A DNA stretch of 64,000 nt, taken from contig NZ_WBKT01000009.1 of assembly GCF_008868175.1 (NCBI RefSeq), forward strand, positions 1 to 64,000, in the 5' to 3' direction. This stretch comes from Micromonospora sp. AMSO31t (lineage in GTDB: Bacteria > Actinomycetota > Actinomycetes > Mycobacteriales > Micromonosporaceae). Shown here piece by piece: positions 17,348 through 25,853 of this stretch. The translations under genes and the position numbers were made by a program. The notes beneath the pieces are model-generated. The model ran no database searches and was not told the origin of the DNA. It worked only from the letters and a program-made list of their open reading frames with translations. Every line of letters begins with the position of its first letter. Position 1 is the first letter of the stretch.

Positions 17348-18986
17348 CGGGAACCTCCGTGCGGATCTCGGTCGGCGGCGCGGGCGCGGGCACCCGGTGC
17401 GCCGCCGGGCGGAGCTCGGTCTTGCGTACCTTGCCGATCGCCGAGTGGGGCAGGTCGTCGACGAACTCGACGGCGGTCGGGCACTTGAACCGGGCCAGGT
17501 TACGCGCGCAGTGCCCGAGCAGTTCCTCCGCCGTCACCGTCGAGCCGGCCGCCCGCACCACGTACGCCCCGACAGTCTCGCCGGTCCGCGGGTGCGGCAC
17601 CCCCAGGACGGCCGACTCGGCCACACCGGGATGCGCCTGGAGCACCTGCTCCACCTCGTGCGGGTAGACGTTGAAGCCGTTGACGAGGATCAGCTCGCCG
17701 AGCCGGTCGACGAGGAACAGGTCGCCGTCGCCGTCGGCGTACGCCACGTCGCCGGTGGGCCACCAGCCGGCCGGGTCCGGGCCGCCCCGCCCGTCGGGCC
17801 AGTAGCCGTCGAACAGGTTGGCGCCGCGCACCACGATCTGCCCCGGGTCGGTGCCGGTCGGGTCGTCGGAGAGGTCCAGCTCGTCGTCGTCCTCCTCGAC
17901 CGTGGGCACCCCGTCGCGCCACAGCTCGGCGCCGTCGGCCCCGATCAGGCGCAGCTCGACGCCGGGCAGCGGGCGGCCGATGGAGCCCGGCTTCGGCTCG
18001 CCGCCGACCAGGGTGGAGGTGAGCACTGGGGCGGTCTCGGTGAGCCCGTACCCGACGTGCACCGGGTGCCCGGTCACCTCGGTGAAGCGGCCCCCGACGG
18101 CCGGCGGCAGCGGCGCCGCCCCGCACACGGCGACCCGCACCGAGTCCAGCGCCGCGGGCCGGTCACCCGCCGCGTCGGCCCAGGCCAGGAACATCGACGG
18201 TACGCCCACCAGCACGCTGACCCGGTGCCGGGCGATCTCGTCGAGCGCCCCGGTCGGGCCCGGCTCGTCGACCAGCACCCCGGTCGCGCCGTGGTGCACG
18301 ACGGCCCCGAGCCCGGAGTTCAGCCCGTACGCGTGGAACAGCGGCAGGGCGAGCAGCACGGTGTCGTCGGGCCCGACGACCGGCGGGTCGATCCGGTCGA
18401 CCTGGGCGTGGTTGGCGGCCAGGGCCCGGTGCGACAGCATGGCGCCCTTGGGGCGGCCCTCGGTGCCGGAGGTGTAGAGCAGGACGGCGAGGTCGTCGCC
18501 GCCCCGGGCCGGGAACCCGGCCGCCCCGTCACCGTCGGTGACCGGCGGGGTGGTGTGGACGGCGCGGAGCGCGGGCAGGTCGCCGGCGGACACCCGGCCG
18601 GCCACCTCGGCCGCGGCGACCAGCACGGCGGCCCCGGAGTCGGTGAGCACGTGCCGCAGCTCCCGGGCGGTGAAGCCGGGGTTGACCGGCACCGCCACGA
18701 GGCCGGCCCGGAGCACGGCCAGGTACGTGACCACGAAGTCCGGGGTGTTGCCGAAGGCGATCGCCACCCGGGCGGGCCGGCCGTCCGGGGCGGACGGCGG
18801 CGCCTCCGCGGCCAGCGCGCGGGCGGTCGCAGTGACCGAGGTGTCCAGGGCCGACCAGGTCAGCGTCCGGTCGCGCCAGTGCAGCGCGGGACGGTCACCG
18901 TGGGCGGCGGCCGCCCGGCGGAGCCGGTCGGCGAGGTTCGGCGCGGAGCTGTCGGCTGCGTCCTGCACGGTGGCTGAGTCTGGCAC
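17337..18986 (-). CDS. AMP-binding acyl-CoA synthetase / ligase
   Basis: About 549-aa ANL-superfamily adenylating enzyme that activates a carboxylic (probably fatty) acid to acyl-AMP and then acyl-CoA. The P-loop core is LLYTSGTEGRPKGAMLSHRA (about 180-200). Further motifs are GYGLTETAPVLT, the WWPTGDVAYADGDG Asp motif, and near the C-terminus the adenylation Lys in LPHSAIGKVRKTEL. A 17-residue acidic insert near SDDPTG precedes the C-terminal subdomain. GTG 18986 is preferred because GGGGGGAC lies upstream; GTG 18968 is an alternative. It is first in the operon with the glutaredoxin and HAD genes. Substrate chain length is unknown. Confidence 0.88.
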   Translation of the reverse strand: MPDSATVQDAADSSAPNLADRLRRAAAAHGDRPALHWRDRTLTWSALDTSVTATARALAAEAPPSAPDGRPARVAIAFGNTPDFVVTYLAVLRAGLVAVPVNPGFTARELRHVLTDSGAAVLVAAAEVAGRVSAGDLPALRAVHTTPPVTDGDGAAGFPARGGDDLAVLLYTSGTEGRPKGAMLSHRALAANHAQVDRIDPPVVGPDDTVLLALPLFHAYGLNSGLGAVVHHGATGVLVDEPGPTGALDEIARHRVSVLVGVPSMFLAWADAAGDRPAALDSVRVAVCGAAPLPPAVGGRFTEVTGHPVHVGYGLTETAPVLTSTLVGGEPKPGSIGRPLPGVELRLIGADGAELWRDGVPTVEEDDDELDLSDDPTGTDPGQIVVRGANLFDGYWPDGRGGPDPAGWWPTGDVAYADGDGDLFLVDRLGELILVNGFNVYPHEVEQVLQAHPGVAESAVLGVPHPRTGETVGAYVVRAAGSTVTAEELLGHCARNLARFKCPTAVEFVDDLPHSAIGKVRKTELRPAAHRVPAPAPPTEIRTEVPDVQ

Positions 18987-19430
18987 AGCGGCGTCCCCCC
19001 GGCCATGCCCGAACGCCGGGCCGCGCCCCGTGGCGGCGCGCCCGTTCACCGGACACGCCGGACCGGCGTCCCCTGCACGGGACTGTCCACCCCGCCATGC
19101 GGGATTCTCGAATGTGGGACGGGTCCTCCACCGGTCGGCGGACGCGGTCCCCCGGGCAGCCGGAACCGGCCCGGCCGGGCCGCCGCCACGACACGCCGAG
19201 GATGCAAGAAAGTTGGCTCCGACCAGGACTTTCCACTCCGGACCAGGTGACGGCGCGAAAGTCAACCACACACGACGGACAAGGCGTCCGCCAATTGTGC
19301 GACGGGACCGGAAATACTTCCGCTCTGTGTAACGGACTTGCCACGCGCGGGTGACGTTGGCCCTATCATCACTCGGGTCGGCTCACCCCATTTGCCGTGA
19401 GTCGACACCCCTCAGCCCGAGGAGGCCCCC
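18987..19430. promoter_or_regulatory. 444-bp divergent promoter region upstream of the bldN block
   Basis: No gene seen. It contains the least GC-rich stretch nearby (about 19260-19340). At 19351-19372 GTGA and TCAC half sites form an imperfect dyad that resembles the loose BldD consensus (AGTGA-n-TCACC). A TATCAT at 19364-19369 overlaps it and could be a -10 element. In Streptomyces bldN is a BldD target, which makes this a reasonable but unproven operator call. Confidence 0.35.
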
Positions 19431-19586
19431 GTGCCTGTGAGCGCATTGGACCAGCACCTCAAGCGGACGTGCCGCCCGTCGGCCCGTCCCGAAACCGCCG
19501 CGCCCGGCCGGGGCGTACCCGGTCCCGCCGCGACGCCGCGGCGCCCGGTGCGGCCCTGCCCCGCCTGGATCGGGGAGGCGCGGTGA
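19431..19586 (+). CDS. 51-aa small protein translationally coupled to bldN
   Basis: Small frame beginning GTG 19431 (MPVSALDQHLKRTCRPSARP...) and ending WIGEAR. A textbook Shine-Dalgarno GAGGAGG lies 5 nt upstream. Third codon positions are G or C in 45 of 51 codons, as expected for a real gene here. Its TGA overlaps the GTG start of bldN (GTGA), so ribosomes leaving it could initiate bldN directly. The product is basic, with two cysteines (about residues 14 and 43), a Pro/Arg-rich middle, and no domain I recognise. It could be a leader peptide controlling bldN translation or a small functional protein. Confidence 0.6.
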   Translation: MPVSALDQHLKRTCRPSARPETAAPGRGVPGPAATPRRPVRPCPAWIGEAR

Positions 19587-20563
19587 CCACCTTCGGTTAC
19601 GCGGACCGGCCGGCCGGGGTGACCGGCCCCGCCCAGCGAACACCCATGAACGAGCGCCTGGAGCCCGCTCCACGGGCCGCCGCCGACGGAACACGCGGCC
19701 TCGCGGTCCGCGGTGAGGGGCGGCGCGTCCGCAACCGCACACACCACAACGAGGCGCCGGCTCGCCCGGCGGTGCCCGGCGGCAACGCGAAACCCGCCGC
19801 GGGCCGGCTCGGCGCCCCGTCCCGGCCGACCATGCCGGCCCAGGGCCGGCGTGGCGAGGCCGCGGCGAACAGCGAGCCCTCGGCCGCCGAGACCGCCGTG
19901 CTGCCCGCGGTGGCCGCCGGCGACACGGCCGTGCTGCCGGCCGTTCCGGCCGCCGTCGTCCCGGCCACCGGCTTCCCGAGCCGCCCCGACCCGTCCGACC
20001 CGGCCACCGAGGTCTGGGCGCTGGTCGAGCGGGCGCAGGCCGGCGAGGCCGAGGCGTTCGGCCTGATCTACGACCGCTACGTCGACACGGTGTTCCGGTT
20101 CGTCTACTTCCGGGTCGGCAACCGCCAGCTCGCCGAGGACCTCACCTCGGACACGTTCCTCCGGGCGCTCAAGCGCATCGGCAGCTTCACCTGGCAGGGC
20201 CGCGACCTGGGCGCCTGGCTGGTCACCATCGCCCGCAACCTGGTCGCCGACCACTTCAAGTCCGGCCGCTACCGGCTGGAGGTGACCACCGGCGACGTGC
20301 TCGACGCCGACCGGGAGGACCGGGGGCCCGAGGGCAGCCCGGAGGCCGCGGTGGTCGAGCACATCACCAACGTCGCCCTGCTCACCGCCGTGAAGCAGCT
20401 CAACCCGGAGCAGCAGGAGTGCATCGTGCTCCGCTTCCTCCAGGGCTTCTCCGTGGCCGAGACGGCCCGCGCCATGGGCAAGAACGAGGGCGCCATCAAG
20501 GCCCTCCAGTACCGGGCGGTCCGGGCCCTGGCCCGGCTGCTGCCCGACGGCTTCCAGCCCTGA
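19583..20563 (+). CDS. bldN: BldN-type ECF sigma factor with long N-terminal extension
   Basis: 326-aa ECF sigma factor. Sigma-2 begins at about residue 148 (WALVERAQAGEAEAFGLIYDRYVDTVFRFVYF) and contains LAEDLTSDTFLRALKRIGSFTWQGRDLGAWLVTIARNL. Sigma-4 is VKQLNPEQQECIVLRFLQGFSVAETARAMGKNEGAIKALQYRAVRALARLLP. These match Streptomyces BldN, which controls aerial development genes and is made with a processed N-terminal extension. Here the extension is about 145 residues, basic then Ala/Pro/Val-rich, with a repeated TAVLPAV motif at about 107-126. GTG 19583 is chosen for the GGGGAGG upstream. The anti-sigma gene follows after 290 nt. Confidence 0.9.
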   Translation: MTTFGYADRPAGVTGPAQRTPMNERLEPAPRAAADGTRGLAVRGEGRRVRNRTHHNEAPARPAVPGGNAKPAAGRLGAPSRPTMPAQGRRGEAAANSEPSAAETAVLPAVAAGDTAVLPAVPAAVVPATGFPSRPDPSDPATEVWALVERAQAGEAEAFGLIYDRYVDTVFRFVYFRVGNRQLAEDLTSDTFLRALKRIGSFTWQGRDLGAWLVTIARNLVADHFKSGRYRLEVTTGDVLDADREDRGPEGSPEAAVVEHITNVALLTAVKQLNPEQQECIVLRFLQGFSVAETARAMGKNEGAIKALQYRAVRALARLLPDGFQP

Positions 20564-20853
20564 CCCGACCCGCTCCAGCCGCCCGGCGACCCACCCGGGC
20601 GCGGGCGAACGTACCCTCCGCAGCTCGTGACCGCGATCACTCTTGGTGATTTCGCCACCGACCGGGCCGTAACCGGCGACCGCCGCGAACCGTTTCTCCG
20701 GGTGCGACCAGTGGTTGTCCCGGCGTCCCCCGGGCCACCCGGTCCGGCGGGTCAGGTCGGCCGTCCCGGTCGACCCTCGGCCTCACGCTGCCACCGGTCG
20801 CTGGTGACGACGACGGCCAACGCGGCCGTGACCAGCGAGAGGGGGTGCCTGCG

Positions 20854-21714
20854 GTGGACAGCGACCTCTTCTCCCGTCGGCGTGCCGAGCGCTTCGCGCA
20901 GCTCCTCGACGAGGCCAACGGCGGCCGGCGGCACCACGTCCGTTCCCGGGCCGACGACGAACTCACCGCGCTCGTCGCGGTGAGCCGGCGACTCACCGCC
21001 GACCGGCCCGACGTCGAGGTGGACGCCGAATTCCGCACCGGGCTGCGGGCGATGCTCGTCGCCACCGTCGAGCGCGAGGGCGTCGGCGCCCCGGCGAAAA
21101 CCGGCACCGCCACCGGCGTTCGCGGCTCGCTGCTGCCGGCCATGACCGGGCGACGGGCCCGGGCCCGGGGCGCGATCCTGGTCGGCGTGGCCGCCGGCGC
21201 GATCGCCCTCTCCGGCATCTCCGCCGCCAGCGAGAACGCCCTGCCCGGCGACGCCCTCTACGGCATGAAGCGCTCGACCGAGCGCGCCCAGCTCGCCCTG
21301 GCCAGCTCCGACATCAGCCGGGGGCAGCTCTTCCTCGACTTCGCCCGCACCCGGCTCGACGAGGCCGCCACGGTCCGCGACGACCGGCTGGGCTTCAGCG
21401 CCGTGCTCGACGACATGGACGCCGACACCCGGCAGGGCGTCCGCCTGCTGACCACGGTGGCCGCGCAGCGCTCCGACCCGGCCGCGCTGGACGCCGTCGA
21501 CACGTTCCTCGGCGGCCAGCGCCGGGTGGTCAGCGGGCTGCTCGACCGGTCCGACCACGCCGACCGGGACCGCACCCGCCGCTCGCTCGCCCTGCTGGAC
21601 GCGGCCGGCCAGCGCGCCGACGCGCTCCGCGAGGCGATCGCCTGCGGGCTGCCGGCCCCGGCGGCCAGCGACGCGCTCGGGCCCGCCCCGGCCGCCTGCC
21701 CCGGCGACCGCTGA
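20854..21714 (+). CDS. rsbN: RsbN-like transmembrane anti-sigma factor (DUF5667)
   Basis: About 286-aa single-pass protein. The N-terminal cytoplasmic part (SRRRAERFAQLLDEA, about 1-100) would hold the sigma-binding region. A membrane segment lies at about 110-130 (ILVGVAAGAIALSGISAAS). The extracellular DUF5667 domain starts LPGDALYGMKRSTERAQLAL. In Streptomyces the DUF5667 protein encoded right after bldN is RsbN, which holds sigma-BldN inactive; position and domain here match. GTG 20854 is preferred over GTG 20845 because GAGAGGGG precedes it at good spacing. Confidence 0.85.
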   Translation: MDSDLFSRRRAERFAQLLDEANGGRRHHVRSRADDELTALVAVSRRLTADRPDVEVDAEFRTGLRAMLVATVEREGVGAPAKTGTATGVRGSLLPAMTGRRARARGAILVGVAAGAIALSGISAASENALPGDALYGMKRSTERAQLALASSDISRGQLFLDFARTRLDEAATVRDDRLGFSAVLDDMDADTRQGVRLLTTVAAQRSDPAALDAVDTFLGGQRRVVSGLLDRSDHADRDRTRRSLALLDAAGQRADALREAIACGLPAPAASDALGPAPAACPGDR

Positions 21715-21825
21715 CCGCGGCCCGGACAGCCGTCCACGCCACACTTCTCCCGCCGGACACCCGTCCGTCACATCCCGCCGGATAGGCTCGGAAGTGGCGT
21801 ACGCGGTCGTCGAGGGGAGGTCGTC

Positions 21826-22704
21826 GTGACCCGGAGCCGGAAGGTGACGGTCAGCACCGACGTCCACGGCCACACCGCCGGCTGGGCGGAGACCCCAGAG
21901 GCGCCCCCGGTCACCGCCACGCCCGACCCGACGGCCGCCGCGTTCTTCGACGTGGACAACACGATGATGCAGGGCGCGTCGATCTACTGGTTCGCCCGCG
22001 GCCTGGCCGCCCGGAAGTACTTCACCACCGGTGACCTGGCCCGGTTCGCCTGGCAGCAGGCCAAGTTCCGGTTGTTCGCCACCGAGCACGCCGGGGACAT
22101 GTCGCAGGCCAAGGAGGCCGCGCTCGCCTTCGTCCAGGGCTGGCGGGTGGACGACGTCGAACGCCTCGCCGAGGAGATCTTCGACGAGCTGATGGCCCCG
22201 CGCATCTGGGCCGGCACCCGCAAGCTGGCCCAGCGCCACCTCGACGCGGGCGAGCGGGTCTGGCTGGTCAGCGCCGCCCCGGTGGAGATCGGCCGGGTCA
22301 TCGCCACCCGGCTCGGCCTGACCGGGGCGATCGGCACGGTGGCCGAGGTGGTCGACGGCGCCTACACCGGCCGGCTGGTCGGTGAGCTGATGCACGGGCC
22401 GGCCAAGGCCGAGGCGATCACCCAGCTCGCCGCGGTGGAGGGGCTGGAGCTGGGCCGCTGCGCGGCCTACAGCGACTCCGCCAACGACCTGCCGATGCTC
22501 TCCACCGTGGGGCGTCCGGTGGCGGTCAACCCGGATCCGGCGCTGCTCCGGCGGGCCCGCGAGCGGGGCTGGGACGTCCGGGACTTCCGCACCGGGCGGC
22601 GGGCCGTGAAGATCGCGGTGCCGTCCACGGCCGCCGCGGGGGTGCTCGCCGGCGCGGTCACCGCCGGGCTGGCCCTGCACCGCCGCCGCCAGCGCGTCGA
22701 CTGA
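21826..22704 (+). CDS. HAD-IB family phosphatase (SerB-like)
   Basis: 292-aa HAD subfamily IB hydrolase. Motif I is AAFFDVDNTMMQGASIYWFARG (about 42-64, DxDNT form). Motif II lies in VWLVSAAPVEIGRVIATRLG, and motifs III/IV are in GPAKAEAITQLA and CAAYSDSANDLPML. A C-terminal hydrophobic segment of about 20 residues (AAAGVLAGAVTAGLALH) before a basic tail suggests membrane tethering. Relatives are annotated as phosphoserine-phosphatase-like or lipid-phosphate phosphatases. The neighbouring convergent PlsC acyltransferase makes a phospholipid role plausible, but the substrate is unproven. Confidence 0.85.
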   Translation: MTRSRKVTVSTDVHGHTAGWAETPEAPPVTATPDPTAAAFFDVDNTMMQGASIYWFARGLAARKYFTTGDLARFAWQQAKFRLFATEHAGDMSQAKEAALAFVQGWRVDDVERLAEEIFDELMAPRIWAGTRKLAQRHLDAGERVWLVSAAPVEIGRVIATRLGLTGAIGTVAEVVDGAYTGRLVGELMHGPAKAEAITQLAAVEGLELGRCAAYSDSANDLPMLSTVGRPVAVNPDPALLRRARERGWDVRDFRTGRRAVKIAVPSTAAAGVLAGAVTAGLALHRRRQRVD

Positions 22705-22725
22705 CGCCGGGCCCCGGCTCGCGGG

Positions 22726-23934
22726 TCAGGGGCCGAACGGGTCCGGCCGGCGTTCGAGCAGCCGGTGCAGGGTCTGCTGGATGGTCTCCCGCACCTGGTC
22801 GGCGAGGTTGAACACGACCAGTGGGTCGTCGGCCGAGTCGCGCAGGTGCGCGGTGGGGATCGGCGGGCAGAACTCGATCAGCCACTTGCTCGGCAGCGGC
22901 ACCATGCCCAGCGGCCCCAGCCAGGGGAAGGTCGGCGTCACCGGGAAGTAGGGCAGCTTCAGCAGCCGGGCCAGCGGCTTGATGTCGGCGAGCATCGGAT
23001 AGATCTCCTCGCCGCCGACGATCGCCACCGGCACGATCGGCGTGCCGGTGCGCAGCGCCGCCGAGACGAAACCGCCCCGCCCGAAGCGCTGGAGCTTGTA
23101 GCGGTCGGCGTAGAGCTTGCCGACGCCCTTGAAGCCCTCCGGGAAGACGCCGACCAGCTCGCCGTTGCCGAGCAGCCGTTCCGCGTCCGGGTTGCAGGCC
23201 ACCGTGCCACCGGTCTTGCGGGCGATCTCGGAGACCACCGGCATCCGGAAGACCAGGTCGGCGCCGAGCAGCCGCAGGTAGCGGCGCTCCGGGTGCCGGT
23301 CGTGCAGCGCCGTGGCGAGCACCAGCGCGTCCAGCGCCACCGTGCCGGAGTGGTTGCCGACCACCAGACCGGCCCCCTCGGCGGGCACGTGCTCGACGCC
23401 GCTCACCTCGGTGCGGAACCAGTCGCGGTAGAGCAGCCGGACCAGCGGGTGGAACACGGCGTCGGTCAGGTCGGGGTCGAAGCCGAACTCGTCCACCTCG
23501 TAGTCGCCGGCCAGCCGCCGCCGCAGGAAGGCGAGCCCCTTGGCGACCTTCCGGTCCCAGTGGTCCCCCGGCCGGTCCGCCACCGCCGGTCCGGGCGGGG
23601 TCAGGTCGCCCGCCCCGCGTTCCGCCGGCCCGTCCGCCGGCTTCCCGGCGACGGCCTTCCTGGCGACGGCCTTCTTGGCGACGGCCTTCTTGGCCATGGC
23701 CTTCTTCGCGACGGGCTTGTTCGGGACGGCGTCGCCCGTCCTGGGGGCCGGCGCGGGCTCGTCGGCGGAGGTGTCCGGCTCGTCGGAGGCCGCCGGCGCG
23801 GCCTTCATCGTCGGCTCGGCGGCGGCCGCCGCGGCCCGCCGGTGCCCGTTGCGCCGCGCCGGCTCCGCGTCCGGTCCGGGCACGGTCAGCGGTACGTCGT
23901 AGCGCGCGTCGCCCCGCTCCTCGGCCGCGCTCAC
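22726..23934 (-). CDS. Lysophospholipid acyltransferase (PlsC family) with Lys/Ala-rich N-terminus
   Basis: 402-aa 1-acylglycerol-3-phosphate-type acyltransferase. The catalytic domain starts at about residue 150. Motif I is VVGNHSGTVALDAL, motif III VFPEGFKGVGK, and VPVAIVGGEEIYP follows. The first 130 residues are a low-complexity extension with AKKA repeats (PVAKKAMAKKAVAKKAVARKAV) that could bind acidic lipids or nucleic acid. Its GTG start overlaps the stop of the upstream epimerase gene (GTGA), so the two are coupled. It is convergent with the HAD-IB phosphatase. The acyl acceptor cannot be decided from sequence. Confidence 0.87.
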   Translation of the reverse strand: MSAAEERGDARYDVPLTVPGPDAEPARRNGHRRAAAAAAEPTMKAAPAASDEPDTSADEPAPAPRTGDAVPNKPVAKKAMAKKAVAKKAVARKAVAGKPADGPAERGAGDLTPPGPAVADRPGDHWDRKVAKGLAFLRRRLAGDYEVDEFGFDPDLTDAVFHPLVRLLYRDWFRTEVSGVEHVPAEGAGLVVGNHSGTVALDALVLATALHDRHPERRYLRLLGADLVFRMPVVSEIARKTGGTVACNPDAERLLGNGELVGVFPEGFKGVGKLYADRYKLQRFGRGGFVSAALRTGTPIVPVAIVGGEEIYPMLADIKPLARLLKLPYFPVTPTFPWLGPLGMVPLPSKWLIEFCPPIPTAHLRDSADDPLVVFNLADQVRETIQQTLHRLLERRPDPFGP

Positions 23935-25004
23935 GGGCGCTCCCGCACGGCCGCCCGGACCTGCCGGATGCCCTCCAGCACCAACTGCTCGGCCGTGGCG
24001 AGCTGGTCGCGGGTCACCACCACCCCGCCGTGGTGCGCGCGGATGAAGTCGTCGAAGGCGGCCGCGGTCGAGCGGGGTGTGAAGCCGTACTCGCGCTCCA
24101 GTCTCGTGGTGTCCACCACCCGACCGTGCACGAAGAGGTCGACCTGGTCCAGCCCGTAGCGGCCGAAGCCCATGCTGCGGGCGATCGCGGCCACCCCGGC
24201 GAGACCCGGCTCGAGCACCGGCATGGCGACCCGTCCGGCCCGGCGGATGGCCTGGGACAGCGAGAGCACCCCCGGCCCGGCGACGTTGTAGGTGCCGGCG
24301 TGGTCCTCGGCGACCGACCGGTGCAGCACCTCCAGGGCGTCGTCGAAGTGGACGAACTGCAGCCGCGGGTCCCGGCCGAAGACGGTGGGCACCACCGGCT
24401 GGGCGAAGTATCGGGTGAGCGTCGTGTCGGCCGTTGAGCCGATGAACGGCGCGAAGCGCAGCACGGTCGCGGTGACGTCGGGCCGGCGGCGGCGGAACCC
24501 GCGGACGTACCCCTCGATGTCGAGGATGTCGCGGCCGAAACCGCCGCGCGGCACCTCGCGCGGCTCGGTCTCCTCGGTGAAGACGGCCGGGTCCCGGAAC
24601 GACACCCCGTACGCGGCGGTCGACGAACGGACCACGAGCTTGCGCAGCCGGGGCGCCCGCTGGCAGGCGGCGAGGAGCTGCATGGTGCCGATGACGTTCT
24701 GTTCCTTCATGGCCGCCCGGCCGCCCTGTTGCGGGTCGGGGGCGGTGACCAGCGCCAGGTGCACCACGGCGTCGACGTCGAGGTCGACCAGGAGGCCGCC
24801 GAGCGAATCGAGGTCGAGGCGGACCCGCTCGACGCCGGACAGCAGGTCGGCCAGCTCGGGATTGGGGCTGGCCGGGTCGACCCCGATGACGCGGTCGATG
24901 CGCGGGTCGGCGGCGAGCCGGGCGGCGACGTGCGCGCCGAGGTAGCGGCCGACCCCGGTCACGACAACGACCCCCGGAGCACCTGGGGTGCCACCGGGGG
25001 TCAT
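23931..25004 (-). CDS. NAD-dependent epimerase/dehydratase (extended SDR)
   Basis: 357-aa extended short-chain dehydrogenase/reductase. The nucleotide-binding motif is VVVTGVGRYLGAHVAARLAAD, with Tyr where the middle Gly of GxxGxxG is expected. The active-site region shows VVRSSTAAYG. Downstream are VHFDDALEVLHRSV and the PRSTAAAFDDF segment typical of sugar-nucleotide epimerase-like proteins. It precedes and overlaps the PlsC gene by 4 nt. Proteins of this type sit next to bldN and bS22 in many actinomycetes; the substrate is unknown. Confidence 0.88.
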   Translation of the reverse strand: MTPGGTPGAPGVVVVTGVGRYLGAHVAARLAADPRIDRVIGVDPASPNPELADLLSGVERVRLDLDSLGGLLVDLDVDAVVHLALVTAPDPQQGGRAAMKEQNVIGTMQLLAACQRAPRLRKLVVRSSTAAYGVSFRDPAVFTEETEPREVPRGGFGRDILDIEGYVRGFRRRRPDVTATVLRFAPFIGSTADTTLTRYFAQPVVPTVFGRDPRLQFVHFDDALEVLHRSVAEDHAGTYNVAGPGVLSLSQAIRRAGRVAMPVLEPGLAGVAAIARSMGFGRYGLDQVDLFVHGRVVDTTRLEREYGFTPRSTAAAFDDFIRAHHGGVVVTRDQLATAEQLVLEGIRQVRAAVRERP

Positions 25005-25084
25005 GCCGTGCGCCTTGCCCGGCAGGCGGGATCGAGCCGGGATGTCCGCGGCCTGATCACCTGAGCCTCCGGGGGTCGACAGAT

Positions 25085-25133
25085 GGCAAGTGGTGCCGGG
25101 TGCCGGGCGGAAGCCCGGCCCGGGTCACTTGCC
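25085..25133 (-). terminator. Hairpin over the end of the bS22 gene
   Basis: Outer arms 25085-25092 and 25126-25133 (GGCAAGTG/CACTTGCC) and inner arms 25102-25108 and 25113-25119 (GCCGGGC, GGAA loop) form a two-tier hairpin spanning the bS22 stop codon. Termination for the minus strand is inferred. Confidence 0.55.
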
Positions 25134-25226
25134 GAGACGGCGACGCTGGACGCGGGTCTTGCGCAGCAGCTTGCGGTGCTTCTTCTTAGCCATGCGCTTG
25201 CGGCGCTTCTTGACCACCGAGCCCAT
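25125..25226 (-). CDS. 30S ribosomal protein bS22 (AURKAIP1/COX24-type)
   Basis: 33-aa extremely basic protein, [19 protein letters not shown] followed by [14 protein letters not shown]. It is the actinobacterial bS22 subunit found in mycobacterial ribosome structures, sharing the COX24/AURKAIP1 motif with mitochondrial ribosomal protein mS38. ATG 25226 follows an AAAGGCTG purine-rich site. It lies between the SDR gene and the excisionase-like HTH gene, the arrangement seen in many actinobacteria. A hairpin covers its stop codon. Confidence 0.93.
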   Translation of the reverse strand: MGSVVKKRRKRMAKKKHRKLLRKTRVQRRRLGK

Positions 25227-25445
25227 ACGACAGCCTTTCGATGCAACGTGCGGGGCGGACCGGCAGACACCAAGGGGGTGGTGTCGGTGACCGCTTGCGG
25301 ACAACGGACCGGACCAGCGTGGTGGGCAGGGCACACCAGGATGCGGTCACGGTCGGGGTCCAGGGTAGCCGGAGTGCGTCAGCAGGACCAACGCGGCCCC
25401 GTCGATGCCCGTTACGTCGCACTCGCCGGCCTGGCCGGCGACGTG

Positions 25446-25655
25446 TCAGGCGGTCTCCTGGAAGGCGCCCCGGAGGTATTCGTGCACGGCGTGCTCGGGC
25501 ACCCGGAACGACCGGCCGACCCGCACGGCGGTCAGCTCACCGCTGTGCACGAGACGGTAGACCGTCATCTTCGACACCCGCATGACCGTCGCCACCTCGG
25601 CGACGGTCAGGAACCTGACATCCGACAGTCGAGCGTCGGACTGCGACCCGGCCAT
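25446..25655 (-). CDS. Excisionase-type HTH DNA-binding protein (MerR-like)
   Basis: 69-aa protein that is essentially one winged helix: FLTVAEVATVMRVSKMTVYRLVHSGELTAVRVGRSFRVPEHAVHEYL. This is the conserved excisionase-family DNA-binding protein encoded next to bS22 in most actinobacteria. Its Streptomyces counterpart near bldN is, from memory, the BldD target BdtA. No phage or integrase is nearby, so a regulatory rather than a recombination role is likely. It lies 219 nt upstream of bS22 on the same strand. Confidence 0.9.
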   Translation of the reverse strand: MAGSQSDARLSDVRFLTVAEVATVMRVSKMTVYRLVHSGELTAVRVGRSFRVPEHAVHEYLRGAFQETA

Positions 25656-25853
25656 GGCTCACCGACCCATTCCCATGCCCGGCGCGTGCCGCCGGACAGG
25701 TTGCTCCCGCCACGACGAGCGACGCGCGTGTTACCAGTACGGTAGCGGGACGGCTGTGACCGGCGCGATCCCTTCCTTCCTTTGATCATGGACGGGTCAC
25801 CTTCTCCCCCGGTTGAGCTGGTGTTTTTCGCCCGGACGGGTGGAGCGTCCCGT
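25656..25853. other. 198-bp gap upstream of the excisionase-like gene
   Basis: Carries the promoter of the minus-strand HTH gene and the tail end of the ABC permease gene. GTGA (25756) and TCACC (25793) could be BldD half sites, but they are too far apart to claim. No gene seen. Confidence 0.4.

Noticed and set aside
19397-19582. Upstream GTG 19397 as the start of bldN
   Set aside because: No ribosome site there, whereas GTG 19583 has GGGGAGG at good spacing and overlaps a well-formed upstream small ORF.
25446-25655. Excisionase-like protein as a sign of an integrated element
   Set aside because: This small HTH protein next to bS22 is a conserved core gene of actinobacteria; no integrase or att-like repeats nearby.
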